Positions 24,943 to 33,240 of a stretch of DNA of 64,000 nucleotides are shown piece by piece. The position numbers and the translations under genes were made by a program. The stretch's first letter is position 1. Each line of letters opens with the position of its first letter. Under the pieces are notes generated by a model. It worked only from the letters and a program-made list of their open reading frames with translations, did no database searches and was not told the DNA's origin. The DNA comes from Laceyella tengchongensis (lineage in GTDB: Bacteria; Bacillota; Bacilli; Thermoactinomycetales; Thermoactinomycetaceae), in assembly GCF_900182735.1 (NCBI RefSeq), contig NZ_FXTU01000004.1:124001-188000 (forward strand). Direction: 5' to 3'.

Positions 24943-27900
24943 ATGGCCAAGCAGTGTGTGTCTGAACGACTGAAAGAGAAGATCCTAATCTTGGATGGCG
25001 CGATGGGGACGATGTTGCAACAAGCTGCGTTGACGGCGGCGGACTTTGGGGGGGAAGCCTTAGATGGGTGCAACGAGATGTTGAACCTGACCCGCCCTGA
25101 TCTCATCGAGTCGATTCACGATGCCTATTTCGCGGCGGGGGCAGATATTGTAGAAACCAACACCTTTGGGGCGACTCCCATCGTGTTAGCAGAGTATGAA
25201 AAGCCTGAATTGACGGAAGAGATCAACTTAGCGGCGGCGCGGTTGGCGGTGAAATCATGCCGCAAGTTCTCAACGCCGGAATGGCCGCGCTATGTTGCCG
25301 GGGCGATGGGTCCGACTACCAAAACGCTGTCCGTGACCGGTGGCACCACCTTTGACGAGCTGGCCCAAGGCTATTATTTGCAGGCAAAAGCTTTGATTCA
25401 AGGGGGCGTTGACTTTCTCTTGTTGGAAACATCGCAAGACACGCTAAATGTCAAAGCGGGGAGTGTGGGTATTGAGCGGGCGTTCGCTGAATTAGGTGTC
25501 ACCTTGCCGGTGATGGTCTCCGGCACGATTGAACCGATGGGAACCATGCTTGCGGGACAGACGATTGACTCTTTTTATGTGTCGATCGAGCATCTCAAAC
25601 CGTTTGCCGTGGGCTTGAATTGCGCGACCGGCCCCGAGTTCATGACCGACCATATCCGCACCCTGGCGGGGATGGCTCGATGCGCCGTCAGTTGCTACCC
25701 GAATGCCGGTTTGCCTGATGAAAACGGTGACTATTTGGAAACGCCGCAAGCGCTGGCCCGTAAAATGGCCGATTTTGCGGCTAACGGTTGGCTCAATATT
25801 GCCGGGGGCTGTTGTGGCACCACGCCTGATCACATCCGGGCGATGAGCGAAGCATTGGCTGGCATTAAACCACGCCAGTTGCAAGCCACACATGCTCCCG
25901 CTGTATCGGGAATTGAGGCCGTTTTCTTAGAAGACAACCGCCCCATTTTAGTTGGGGAGCGGACCAATGTTATCGGTTCGCGCAAGTTTAAACGCTTGAT
26001 CGTGGAAGGGAGTTATGAGGAAGCATCAGAGATCGCCCGCAAGCAGGTGAAAGGGGGAGCCCAGGTGATCGACATCTGCCTGGCCGATCCTGACCGTGAT
26101 GAATTGGCTGATATGGAGAAGTTTTTGTCGTTTGTCACCAAGAAAGTCAAAGCGCCGCTGATGATCGACTCTACTGACCCCCAAGTGATTGCCCGGGCAT
26201 TAACTTATACGCAAGGCAAAGCAGTGATCAATTCCATCAACTTGGAGGACGGCGAGGAGCGCTTCCAAGAGGTGTTGCCGCTGGTGAAGCGATTTGGAGC
26301 CGCGGTGGTGGTTGGAACCATTGATGAACAGGGCATGGCTGTTTCACGGGAGCGCAAACTGGAAGTGGCATTGCGATCGTATGAATTGTTGGTGGAGAAA
26401 TACGGCATTGCGCCAGAGGACATCATTTTCGATCCATTGGTGTTCCCCGTGGGCACAGGTGATGAACAGTACATTGGGTCGGCCGTGGAAACGGTGGAGG
26501 GGATCCGCCTGATCAAAGAAGCGCTTCCCGGCACTGCCACCATCTTGGGTGTGTCCAACGTCTCCTTCGGCTTGCCATTGGCGGGTCGCGAAGTCCTTAA
26601 TGCCGTTTATCTGTATGAATGCACCAAAGCCGGTTTGGACTATGCCATCGTGAATACCGAAAAACTGGAGCGCTACGCTTCGATTTCGGAAGAGGAACGC
26701 CGTTTGGCGGAGCGATTGCTCTTTGACACCAACCAAGCTAATTACGATGCAGTGCTGGCTGAATTCACGGCCTTTTATCGAGACAAAAAAGTGGAAGAGA
26801 AAAAGCAATCAGACCATCTGACATTGGAGGAGCGCTTGGCGCGCTATGTGGTGGAGGGAAGCAAAGACGGCCTGTTTTCCGACCTGGATGAGGCGCTGAC
26901 CAAATATAAGCCGCTTGACATTATTAATGGGCCGCTCATGGCGGGCATGGATGAAGTGGGGCGCTTGTTCAACGACAACCAACTGATTGTGGCCGAGGTG
27001 TTGCAGAGCGCCGAAGTGATGAAAGCGTCCGTGGCTTATCTGGAGCCGCATATGGACAAAGCGAAGACGCATGCCAGGGGGAAAGTGATCTTGGCGACAG
27101 TAAAAGGCGATGTCCATGACATCGGCAAGAATTTGGTGGAAATCATCATGGCCAATAACGGTTATGAGGTGGTGAACCTCGGCATCAAGGTGCCGCCGGA
27201 ACAACTGATCGAAGCAGCGCGGCGTGAGCGTCCAGATATGATCGGGTTGTCAGGCTTGTTGGTGAAGTCTGCCCAACAGATGGTAGTGACTGCGCAGGAT
27301 TTGCGAAAAGCTGATATTCATGTGCCGATGCTCGTCGGTGGGGCGGCGCTGTCACGCAAATTTACGGATACCCGCATCTCTCCCGAATACAATGGCCCGG
27401 TCTTGTATGCCAGAGACGCCATGAATGGCCTTGAATTGGCAAACCGTTTGATGAATCCGGAAGAACGGGATGCGCTGGAGGCCGAGTTGCGGGCGAAGCG
27501 AGTCAAATCGCAAGCGGCGAACACCGAAGTGAAAGCGAGTGTGCAGGTGGCTGTGCGACGTGTCAGCGACATCAACCGCCAAGCCCCGCTGTTCGTCCCG
27601 CCCGACTATGAGAAACATGTGTATCGGGATGTGCCGCTCGCGCAACTGCGCCCTTATATCAATGAGCAGATGCTCTTGGGCAAGCATTTGGGCCTGAAGG
27701 GGAATGTGGCGGAGCTGTTGGCTGCTGGTGATGAGAAAGCTTGCCAATTGAAAGCTCAGGTGGATGAGTTGTTTGCCGCGGCTATTTCCGACCGGTTGAT
27801 CCGTCCGCACGGTTGCTATCGGTTTTTCCCGGCACAAGCGGATGGCGACACGATTCTGATTTATGACCCCAACGATCACAGTCGGGTTATTGAACGGTTT

Positions 27901-28386
27901 ACTTTCCCAAGACAGACGAAAGGCTCTTATCTCTGTTTGGCTGACTTTGTGCGGCCGGTGGAGTCGGGAGAGATGGATACCGTCGGCTTTTTCGCCGTCA
28001 CCGCCGGTTTGGGAGTGCGCGAGCAAGCGGAAAAGTGGAAAGAGCAGGGCGACTACTTGCGTTCCCACTTGTTGCAAGCATTGGCGTTGGAGACGGCGGA
28101 AGGGTTTGCGGAACGGATTCATCAGGTGATGCGTAGTGCTTGGGGCTTCCCCGACCCGGTCACCATGACCATGAAAGAACGATTTGCCGCCAGATATCAA
28201 GGAATTCGCGTATCGTTTGGATACCCAGCTTGTCCCGATCTGGAAGACCAAGCCAAGCTGTTCCGATTGCTTGAGCCGGAAGAGATCGGGGTTGCGCTGA
28301 CGGAAGGGTTCATGATGGAGCCAGAAGCGTCGGTGTCGGCGATGGTGTTTGCGCACCCTGAAGCCCGTTATTTCAGTGTGGTGTGA
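24943..28386 (+). CDS. metH: Cobalamin-dependent methionine synthase
   Basis: This 1147-residue enzyme transfers the methyl group of 5-methyltetrahydrofolate to homocysteine via methylcobalamin. Four modules are visible. Residues about 1-310 bind homocysteine and zinc (VGLNCATGP, AGGCCGTTPDH). About 330-610 bind folate (VGERTNVIGSRKF, GAQVIDICLAD, MIDSTDPQVI). About 640-880 bind cobalamin, with the cobalt-ligand motif DVHDIGKNLV. About 900-1140 are the SAM-dependent reactivation domain (IRPHGCYRFFPA, GFPDPVTMTMKERF, RVSFGYPACPDLEDQ). The length is close to other Bacillota MetH. It is transcribed from the SAM-riboswitch promoter and followed 12 bp later by yitJ. Confidence 0.97.
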   Translation: MAKQCVSERLKEKILILDGAMGTMLQQAALTAADFGGEALDGCNEMLNLTRPDLIESIHDAYFAAGADIVETNTFGATPIVLAEYEKPELTEEINLAAARLAVKSCRKFSTPEWPRYVAGAMGPTTKTLSVTGGTTFDELAQGYYLQAKALIQGGVDFLLLETSQDTLNVKAGSVGIERAFAELGVTLPVMVSGTIEPMGTMLAGQTIDSFYVSIEHLKPFAVGLNCATGPEFMTDHIRTLAGMARCAVSCYPNAGLPDENGDYLETPQALARKMADFAANGWLNIAGGCCGTTPDHIRAMSEALAGIKPRQLQATHAPAVSGIEAVFLEDNRPILVGERTNVIGSRKFKRLIVEGSYEEASEIARKQVKGGAQVIDICLADPDRDELADMEKFLSFVTKKVKAPLMIDSTDPQVIARALTYTQGKAVINSINLEDGEERFQEVLPLVKRFGAAVVVGTIDEQGMAVSRERKLEVALRSYELLVEKYGIAPEDIIFDPLVFPVGTGDEQYIGSAVETVEGIRLIKEALPGTATILGVSNVSFGLPLAGREVLNAVYLYECTKAGLDYAIVNTEKLERYASISEEERRLAERLLFDTNQANYDAVLAEFTAFYRDKKVEEKKQSDHLTLEERLARYVVEGSKDGLFSDLDEALTKYKPLDIINGPLMAGMDEVGRLFNDNQLIVAEVLQSAEVMKASVAYLEPHMDKAKTHARGKVILATVKGDVHDIGKNLVEIIMANNGYEVVNLGIKVPPEQLIEAARRERPDMIGLSGLLVKSAQQMVVTAQDLRKADIHVPMLVGGAALSRKFTDTRISPEYNGPVLYARDAMNGLELANRLMNPEERDALEAELRAKRVKSQAANTEVKASVQVAVRRVSDINRQAPLFVPPDYEKHVYRDVPLAQLRPYINEQMLLGKHLGLKGNVAELLAAGDEKACQLKAQVDELFAAAISDRLIRPHGCYRFFPAQADGDTILIYDPNDHSRVIERFTFPRQTKGSYLCLADFVRPVESGEMDTVGFFAVTAGLGVREQAEKWKEQGDYLRSHLLQALALETAEGFAERIHQVMRSAWGFPDPVTMTMKERFAARYQGIRVSFGYPACPDLEDQAKLFRLLEPEEIGVALTEGFMMEPEASVSAMVFAHPEARYFSVV

Positions 28387-28398
28387 GGAGGAAAATAG

Positions 28399-30255
28399 AT
28401 GGGCAAACCAAATTTGATTGAACGGTTGCGGAGCGAGTTGCTCGTGGGCGACGGGGCAATGACCACTTATTTGTACCAGCAGGGCGTTTCCATCGGCGAT
28501 TGTACCGAAGAGTTGGTGCTAAGCGACCCCAAACTGGTGGCGGGAGTGCACCAAGCTTATTATGAAGCGGGAGCGCGGGTGATTGAGACGCATACGTATG
28601 GAGCCAACCGGGAGCGGTTGACGCGGTATGGGTTGGAAGGGAGAGTGACGCGCCTCAACCGGGAAGCGGTGCGTTTGGCCCGGGAATCGGTGGGGGATGA
28701 CGCCTACATCTTGGGCTCGATCGGCTCCATCTGTGCCGGGCGCGTGCCCGCCTATGATGAAGAGGAATACCGCGACATGTATGAAGAACAAGCCACGGCG
28801 CTGTTGCATGCCGGGGTGGATGGCATTCTGTTGGAGACATTTCTCGATGTAAAGGAAATGCTGTTGGCTGTCGAAGTGATCCGTCCTCTGACCAAACTTC
28901 CCTTGCTGGCTCAGTTTTCAATGTTGGAAGTGGGCCGGACGCGTGATGCGTTTTCCATCTCTACCGCGTTTCAGTTGTTGGCTGAGCGGGGGGTAGATGG
29001 AGTTGGTCTCAATTGCCGTTTAGGGCCGATGGAATTGTTGCGCGGATTGGAGAAAACGGTGGTGCCAGAACAATTGGTCATCACCGCGTTTCCCAATGCC
29101 AGCCGGTTAGGGATCACCGATGGGGAGTTGGCTTATAAATCTAATCCCGCCTATTTTGAACAAACGGCGGAGTTGTTGGTGGAGCAAGGGGTTAGCTTGT
29201 TGGGGGGATGTTGCGGCACTACCCCTGAACACATCCGGTTGCTAGCCCAAAGCCTGAAAGGAAGAAAGCCGGTGCCACGCCGCAATCCGCAGAATCGGGA
29301 GACAGCACAACCGGTAGCGGTGGAGATAACCGAGCGCGTCAAACCGACGGTCGTAGAGAAAGTGCGCCATAAACGGACGATCGTGTGCGAATTTGACACA
29401 CCCAAGGACTTGGACATTTCCGCTTTTTTGCATGGCGCCAGCCGGTTGCACCAAGCAGGGGTTGATGCGATCACGATGGCCGACAACTCCTTGGCCACTG
29501 CCCGCATGAGCAATTTGGCCTTGGGGGCGATTTTAAAAGAGAAGATGGGAATTGAGCCACTTGTCCATGTCGCCTGCCGCGACCGCAACCTGCTGGGGCA
29601 ACAATCGCACTTGATGGGTCTTCATGCGTTGGGCATCGACCAAATCCTCGTCATCACCGGAGATCCGACGCGGATGGGCGACTTGCCGGGGGCTAGCTCC
29701 ATCTATGATGTTACTTCGTTTGAGCTGATCCGCATGGTGAAGCAATTGAATGAGGGAATCTCTTTTGCTGGACGCCAATTGAAACAGAAAGCCCGGTTTG
29801 TCGTCGGGGCAGCGTTTAATCCGCATGTGCGCCAGTTGGACGCTGCCGTGCGCCGCCTGGAGAAAAAAGTGGAGGCAGGAGCCGATTTCATCATGACTCA
29901 GCCTGTGTACGATGCCCAAGGAATCATCGATGTGCATGAAGCGACGAAACACATCCCCATTCCCATCTTCATCGGGATCATGCCGTTGACGGGGTATCGC
30001 AATGCGCTATTTTTGCATAATGAAGTGCCAGGGATAAAAATTTCGCCGGAAGTGTTAAAGCGCATGGAGCAACAGCCAGACAAAGCGGCAGGGCGCAGGG
30101 AAGGCGTGGCGGTAGCGAAGGAATTGCTGGAAGTGGCATTATCCCGTTTCAACGGGATTTACTTGATTACTCCATTCTCATATTGGCAGATGTCTGAGGA
30201 GTTGATCCGCTTCATCCATCAGTACGATAGTCAGCACATTGCTTTGCGGGCCTGA
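28399..30255 (+). CDS. yitJ: Bifunctional homocysteine S-methyltransferase / methylenetetrahydrofolate reductase
   Basis: This 618-residue fusion combines two steps. The N-terminal half (about 1-295) is a homocysteine S-methyltransferase domain with the zinc Cys pair in LLGGCCGTTPEH. The C-terminal half (about 320-610) is a MetF-like flavin enzyme (VCEFDTPKDLDISAFL, LVHVACRDRNLLGQQSHL, LVITGDPTRMGDLPG, FIMTQPVYDAQ) that reduces methylene- to methyltetrahydrofolate. This is the B. subtilis YitJ arrangement. Standing directly after metH, it supplies methyltetrahydrofolate to it; its own methyltransferase half gives a second, cobalamin-independent route. AGGAGG precedes the ATG. Confidence 0.95.
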   Translation: MGKPNLIERLRSELLVGDGAMTTYLYQQGVSIGDCTEELVLSDPKLVAGVHQAYYEAGARVIETHTYGANRERLTRYGLEGRVTRLNREAVRLARESVGDDAYILGSIGSICAGRVPAYDEEEYRDMYEEQATALLHAGVDGILLETFLDVKEMLLAVEVIRPLTKLPLLAQFSMLEVGRTRDAFSISTAFQLLAERGVDGVGLNCRLGPMELLRGLEKTVVPEQLVITAFPNASRLGITDGELAYKSNPAYFEQTAELLVEQGVSLLGGCCGTTPEHIRLLAQSLKGRKPVPRRNPQNRETAQPVAVEITERVKPTVVEKVRHKRTIVCEFDTPKDLDISAFLHGASRLHQAGVDAITMADNSLATARMSNLALGAILKEKMGIEPLVHVACRDRNLLGQQSHLMGLHALGIDQILVITGDPTRMGDLPGASSIYDVTSFELIRMVKQLNEGISFAGRQLKQKARFVVGAAFNPHVRQLDAAVRRLEKKVEAGADFIMTQPVYDAQGIIDVHEATKHIPIPIFIGIMPLTGYRNALFLHNEVPGIKISPEVLKRMEQQPDKAAGRREGVAVAKELLEVALSRFNGIYLITPFSYWQMSEELIRFIHQYDSQHIALRA

Positions 30256-30280
30256 TGGAGACAGGTTCTGTACGGGCAAG

Positions 30281-30312
30281 AAAAAAATCCCCCCTGTTTT
30301 TACAGGGGGGAT
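30281..30312 (-). terminator. Strong hairpin with its U-run on the minus strand
   Basis: ATCCCCCCTGT and ACAGGGGGGAT form an 11-bp perfect stem with a TTTT loop. On the plus strand it is followed by AAAC. On the minus strand it is followed by TTTTTTTCTT, so its best orientation is minus although the adjacent gene (yitJ) is plus. Confidence 0.7.
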
Positions 30313-30766
30313 AAACATGGAAACACCCAAAACCAAACCAAAACTGAGATGAAAAAGTTCAGGTACATAATCATTCGATGCGACAAACGATTTTGTGTCA
30401 ACTTTTTATCAATTTTTTAGATTTTATGCTACAACCATTGGAATGATTGGATTCTCGGATAACTATTTGACGACCATTCGTTGCATTCCTTTCATTCGAC
30501 ACAACAAGACAAGAGATGTCAAAATCATACAAAAAGATGGATTTTGCATCGGATGAGAGAAAGCTGGTCTTCTGGGTAAGATGTTGGTCGTACCCCTGGA
30601 ACCAATCATTTCCATAGTGGAAAATTCACTTTATCAACAGCAATAATTGAATAGAAACAGGGATGAATTGTCCATATTTTGAATTAAAGTGGCTTTATCT
30701 TTACGTTTATTCTGTTATATAGTATAAATTTAAAGGCGAATGAGTCGAAGGAGGGAAGCCGGGGAG
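30313..30766. other. Intergenic region without a supported gene
   Basis: About 450 AT-rich bases. A minus-strand TTGACA occurs at about 30402-30397 without a convincing -10 hexamer. A TATAGTATAAAT stretch near 30718-30729 probably serves the small gene at 30767. No open frame with a ribosome site was found on either strand. Confidence 0.4.
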
Positions 30767-30874
30767 ATGTATGCGAATATTCTGGAACATGGCCTGTTGC
30801 TGTTCTCCATGCTGATCTCATTTATTTTGGCGGGCCTGTACATACGCGAACGCATTAAAAACAAGGAGAACTAG
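30767..30874 (+). CDS. Short single-span membrane peptide (35 aa)
   Basis: ATG 30767 lies 8-10 bases after GAAGGAGGG, among the strongest ribosome sites in the window. The product is MYANILEHG, then a hydrophobic helix (LLLFSMLISFILAGLYI), then a basic tail RERIKNKEN, so a single membrane span with the tail in the cytoplasm. It resembles no family I can name. A hairpin with a T-run follows at 30900, suggesting its own transcript. The clear signals make a real gene likely despite its size. Confidence 0.6.
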   Translation: MYANILEHGLLLFSMLISFILAGLYIRERIKNKEN

Positions 30875-30899
30875 GCCTGCAACTTCACCCGGCCACAAT

Positions 30900-30937
30900 C
30901 GCCGGACCCGCTCTGCTCCGGCGGAACCCGTTTTTTT
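30900..30937 (+). terminator. Terminator-like hairpin after the 35-aa gene
   Basis: CGCCGGA and TCCGGCG pair around a 10-base loop; a run of seven T follows after 7 bases. The gap between stem and T-run makes it less certain. Confidence 0.45.
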
Positions 30938-30962
30938 ATAAGCACTTATCATTGGTTTAAAA

Positions 30963-30991
30963 ACCTCGCGGAGCATGGCGGGGTTTTTTTG
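30963..30991 (+). terminator. Intrinsic terminator, plus strand
   Basis: AACCTCGC and GCGGGGTT (one G-U) form a stem around GGAGCATG, followed by TTTTTTG. It is a second stop for plus-strand transcription before the convergent coat-like gene. Confidence 0.7.
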
Positions 30992-30995
30992 TGCA

Positions 30996-31032
30996 AAAAA
31001 GAAAGGATGCCCTCCCGAATTGCTTGGAGGGA
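30996..31032 (-). terminator. Intrinsic terminator of the Pro/Met-rich gene (minus strand)
   Basis: CCCTCC and GGAGGG pair; on the minus strand CATCCTTTCTTTTTTG follows. It lies 10 bases after the stop codon of the gene at 31043-31429. Confidence 0.65.
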
Positions 31033-31042
31033 AGGCGGGTTG

Positions 31043-31429
31043 TTAACAACAGCAACTGCTTTCGTGCCGTCTTGATGAAGATACGTGTGAGGAAGAACAA
31101 TGACGCGGGGGAACGGGATGGGGACGGCGGCGGCTACAACAATATTTCATATGCCACTTCAGCATTGCCATTTCGAACTTATGGCAGATTTTCAATTGCA
31201 TATACAGATTTCGCAAAGCATGGGGATCACACGGCAAACGGTGCATCATATGATGGTGCCCTGGATATGGATACGGCATGGGCATTGGCATCGGCATCGG
31301 TTGCGCCGGCGGGCAAGGTCTCATGGGCGGGCATGGCGGCATCGGTTTCATGGGTGGCATGGGCGGCATCGGTGGCATCGGCTTTGCAGGTGGTGCTGGC
31401 GGCGTGTAAGGTTTTTGTGGTCTTTCCAT
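31043..31429 (-). CDS. Pro/Met/Cys-rich spore-coat-like protein
   Basis: This 128-residue low-complexity protein has three zones. Residues about 1-58 are Pro/Met repeats (MPPMPPMPPMKPMPP, then MPMPMPMPYPYPGHHH). A compact middle (CDPHALRNLYMQLKICHKFEMAML) may fold. A Ser/Arg/His/Cys-rich C-terminus ends in SSCCC. Such composition is typical of cross-linked spore coat or exosporium proteins; this role is inferred from composition and from the sporulation genes nearby, not from a family match. ATG 31429 follows GAAGGAAGTG; the frame is open further upstream but without a ribosome site. Confidence 0.7.
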   Translation of the reverse strand: MERPQKPYTPPAPPAKPMPPMPPMPPMKPMPPCPPMRPCPPAQPMPMPMPMPYPYPGHHHMMHRLPCDPHALRNLYMQLKICHKFEMAMLKWHMKYCCSRRRPHPVPPRHCSSSHVSSSRRHESSCCC

Positions 31430-31540
31430 GTTTTCACTTCCTTCATTTGTGATGACAGTGTATCTTATGAATGCCCCCGTGCGAATGTACCGTGCAGACC
31501 AGCCCATCTTTTGGGATGGCCAGAGCCGGGCGACCTTCCC

Positions 31541-31569
31541 TTGGTTCCAGTTGGAGAATAAGCTATAAT
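31541..31569 (+). promoter_or_regulatory. Sigma-A promoter of ispH
   Basis: TTGGTT and a perfect TATAAT are separated by 17 bp, ending 47 bases before the ispH start. Confidence 0.7.
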
Positions 31570-31616
31570 GAGATGGACTATGCCTCGGACCAAACGGGGT
31601 CGGGAGGGAAACAGGA

Positions 31617-32576
31617 ATGGAAGTAGTGAAAATCACACCGCGCGGATACTGCTATGGCGTGGTCGATGCCATGGTTTTGGCTCGACAAGCCGCCAAAAAT
31701 CTGGACTTGCCGCGTCCGATATACATTTTGGGTATGATCGTCCACAACAGCCATGTCGTGGACGCCTTTGAAGATGAAGGCATCATCACCCTGGATGGGG
31801 AAAATCGCTTCGAGCTTCTTGATAAAGTGGACAAGGGGACGGTGATCTTCACGGCCCACGGAGTTTCGCCAGAGGTGCGCAAAAAGGCGCGGGCAAAAGG
31901 GCTGACGATCGTGGACGCCACTTGCCCGGATGTAACTCGCACCCATGATTTGATTCGCGAAAAAGTGGCTGACGGATATGAAGTGATCTACATTGGCAAG
32001 AAGAACCATCCGGAGCCGGAAGGGGCGATGGGCGTCGCTCCGGGGCGCGTGCACCTGATTGAGAAGGAAGAAGACATCGAGAAGTTGGAACTAAACACAG
32101 ATCGGCTGTTGGTTACCAACCAAACGACCATGAGCCAATGGGATACGGCGCATTTGATGAATAAAGTGCGTGCCAAATTCCCGACGGTCGAGATTCACAA
32201 TGAAATCTGCCTCGCAACGCAAGAGAGGCAAGAAGCGGTCGCCGAACAAGCCAAGCAGACGGATTTGGTGATTGTGGTAGGAGATCCGCGCAGCAACAAT
32301 TCTAACCGCTTGGCACAGGTGGCCAAAGAGATCGCCGGCGTAGAGGCGTACCGGATCAGCGATGTGACGGAATTGAACATCGAATGGTTGAAAGGGAAGA
32401 AAAAGGTGGGCGTGACGGCGGGCGCATCCACCCCGACGCCGATTACCCGCGAAGTGATTCAGTTTCTGGAGCAGTTTGAAGAGAGCGATCCAAGCACCTG
32501 GGTAATTGAGCGCAAAGTGGACATGAAGAAAATCCTGCCGCCAGTGCGTGAGAAAAAGTTGAATCAGCAAAAATAG
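31617..32576 (+). CDS. ispH: 4-Hydroxy-3-methylbut-2-enyl diphosphate reductase
   Basis: This 319-residue IspH (LytB) catalyses the last step of the MEP isoprenoid pathway, giving IPP and DMAPP. The three iron-sulfur Cys are seen at residue 12 (GYCYGV), in DATCPDV (about 104) and in NEICLATQERQ (about 197). The substrate-binding His and Glu lie in MIVHNSHVV, TAHGVSP and NHPEPEGAMG, and the late VTAGASTPTPI is present. The C-terminus carries a short charged extension, common in Bacillales. It is transcribed alone from TTGGTT-N17-TATAAT and stopped by a strong hairpin. Confidence 0.96.
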   Translation: MEVVKITPRGYCYGVVDAMVLARQAAKNLDLPRPIYILGMIVHNSHVVDAFEDEGIITLDGENRFELLDKVDKGTVIFTAHGVSPEVRKKARAKGLTIVDATCPDVTRTHDLIREKVADGYEVIYIGKKNHPEPEGAMGVAPGRVHLIEKEEDIEKLELNTDRLLVTNQTTMSQWDTAHLMNKVRAKFPTVEIHNEICLATQERQEAVAEQAKQTDLVIVVGDPRSNNSNRLAQVAKEIAGVEAYRISDVTELNIEWLKGKKKVGVTAGASTPTPITREVIQFLEQFEESDPSTWVIERKVDMKKILPPVREKKLNQQK

Positions 32577-32601
32577 AAAACCGGGGCAACCCCGGTTTTT
32601 T
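32577..32601 (+). terminator. Terminator between ispH and the convergent 54-aa gene
   Basis: AAAACCGGGG and CCCCGGTTTT form a 10-bp perfect stem with a CAA loop and T-runs in both directions, so it can serve both convergent genes. Confidence 0.88.
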
Positions 32602-32652
32602 GTTGGGTGGATGTGCTTGATTATTCTAACAATTAGGCGAAACGCAAGCATG

Positions 32653-32817
32653 TCATCTTTGTTGGTAGCGGGTAGCCATGAAGTCGTAGCATTGGTTCAT
32701 GGTACCGCGGAATTCCACCTGATGATCCTTTTTCATGGGATTATACCAGGCGAAGTAGTTGTCCTCGTGAATGATGGATGGTGGTAATTTTTCAGAATCT
32801 CTTATGACATAATACAT
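32653..32817 (-). CDS. Small hypothetical protein (54 aa)
   Basis: MYYVIRDSEKLPPS, then EDNYFAWYNPMKKDHQVEFRG and a C-terminal CYDFMATRYQQR. It is aromatic-rich and soluble, and not recognised. AGGAGGTG lies 11 bases before ATG 32817. An in-frame GTG nearer the ribosome site exists but is too close to it. It lies upstream of the convergent ispH terminator and about 70 bp after the yfhH stop on the same strand. Confidence 0.7.
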   Translation of the reverse strand: MYYVIRDSEKLPPSIIHEDNYFAWYNPMKKDHQVEFRGTMNQCYDFMATRYQQR

Positions 32818-32887
32818 CTTTTTAAACACACCTCCTAGATGTAGTATGTTCAAAAAGACGAAATTTAACCCGGATTTGCCAAAAAAA

Positions 32888-33187
32888 TTAACTTTTTAGC
32901 ACGGCCAATGGAAGAGCGATCAATTCTTCAGTCCCTTCCCAATTCCCCCAAGCCATCACGCCGTTGAGATAATCCACATAGAAGCGGCGCGTTTCTCCTT
33001 CGACCGCGTACCACCGTTTCGGGGGGATGGTGGCGGGATCGACCAAATACGAGCGGGCCAGTTTGCGTTTTTGGCTGATGATGTTAACTTGGCTGTCTAG
33101 TCCGTGTTCTCTCGCCCACTTCTCTTCCTGTTCCAGCTGGCGAATCGTTTCGGTAAGGGTTTCTTTGTCCATCTCGCTGAAGCGCAT
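32888..33187 (-). CDS. yfhH: YfhH family protein (DUF1811)
   Basis: This 99-residue protein matches the Bacillales YfhH pattern: an N-terminal helical pair (RFSEMDKETLTETIRQLEQEEKWAREHG), then KRKLARSYLVDP and a C-terminal beta part (YAVEGETRRFYVDYLNGVMAWG, ALPLAVL). The function is unknown; in B. subtilis it lies in a region of small sporulation-phase genes. AGGAGG precedes ATG 33187. It diverges from the phosphatase-like gene at 33241. Confidence 0.9.
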   Translation of the reverse strand: MRFSEMDKETLTETIRQLEQEEKWAREHGLDSQVNIISQKRKLARSYLVDPATIPPKRWYAVEGETRRFYVDYLNGVMAWGNWEGTEELIALPLAVLKS

Positions 33188-33240
33188 CTTCGTTTCCTCC
33201 TTTGTATCACAATCACATGTTACAATGAAAAAGACTGGAG

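Noticed and set aside
27352..28356. 334-codon open frame on the minus strand inside metH
   Set aside because: It mirrors the codon structure of metH, lacks recognisable motifs and a ribosome site, and metH is certain in this stretch.
30299..30373. Possible 24-residue hydrophobic peptide on the minus strand before the yitJ hairpin
   Set aside because: No ribosome site and no convincing promoter; it runs into the terminator hairpin.
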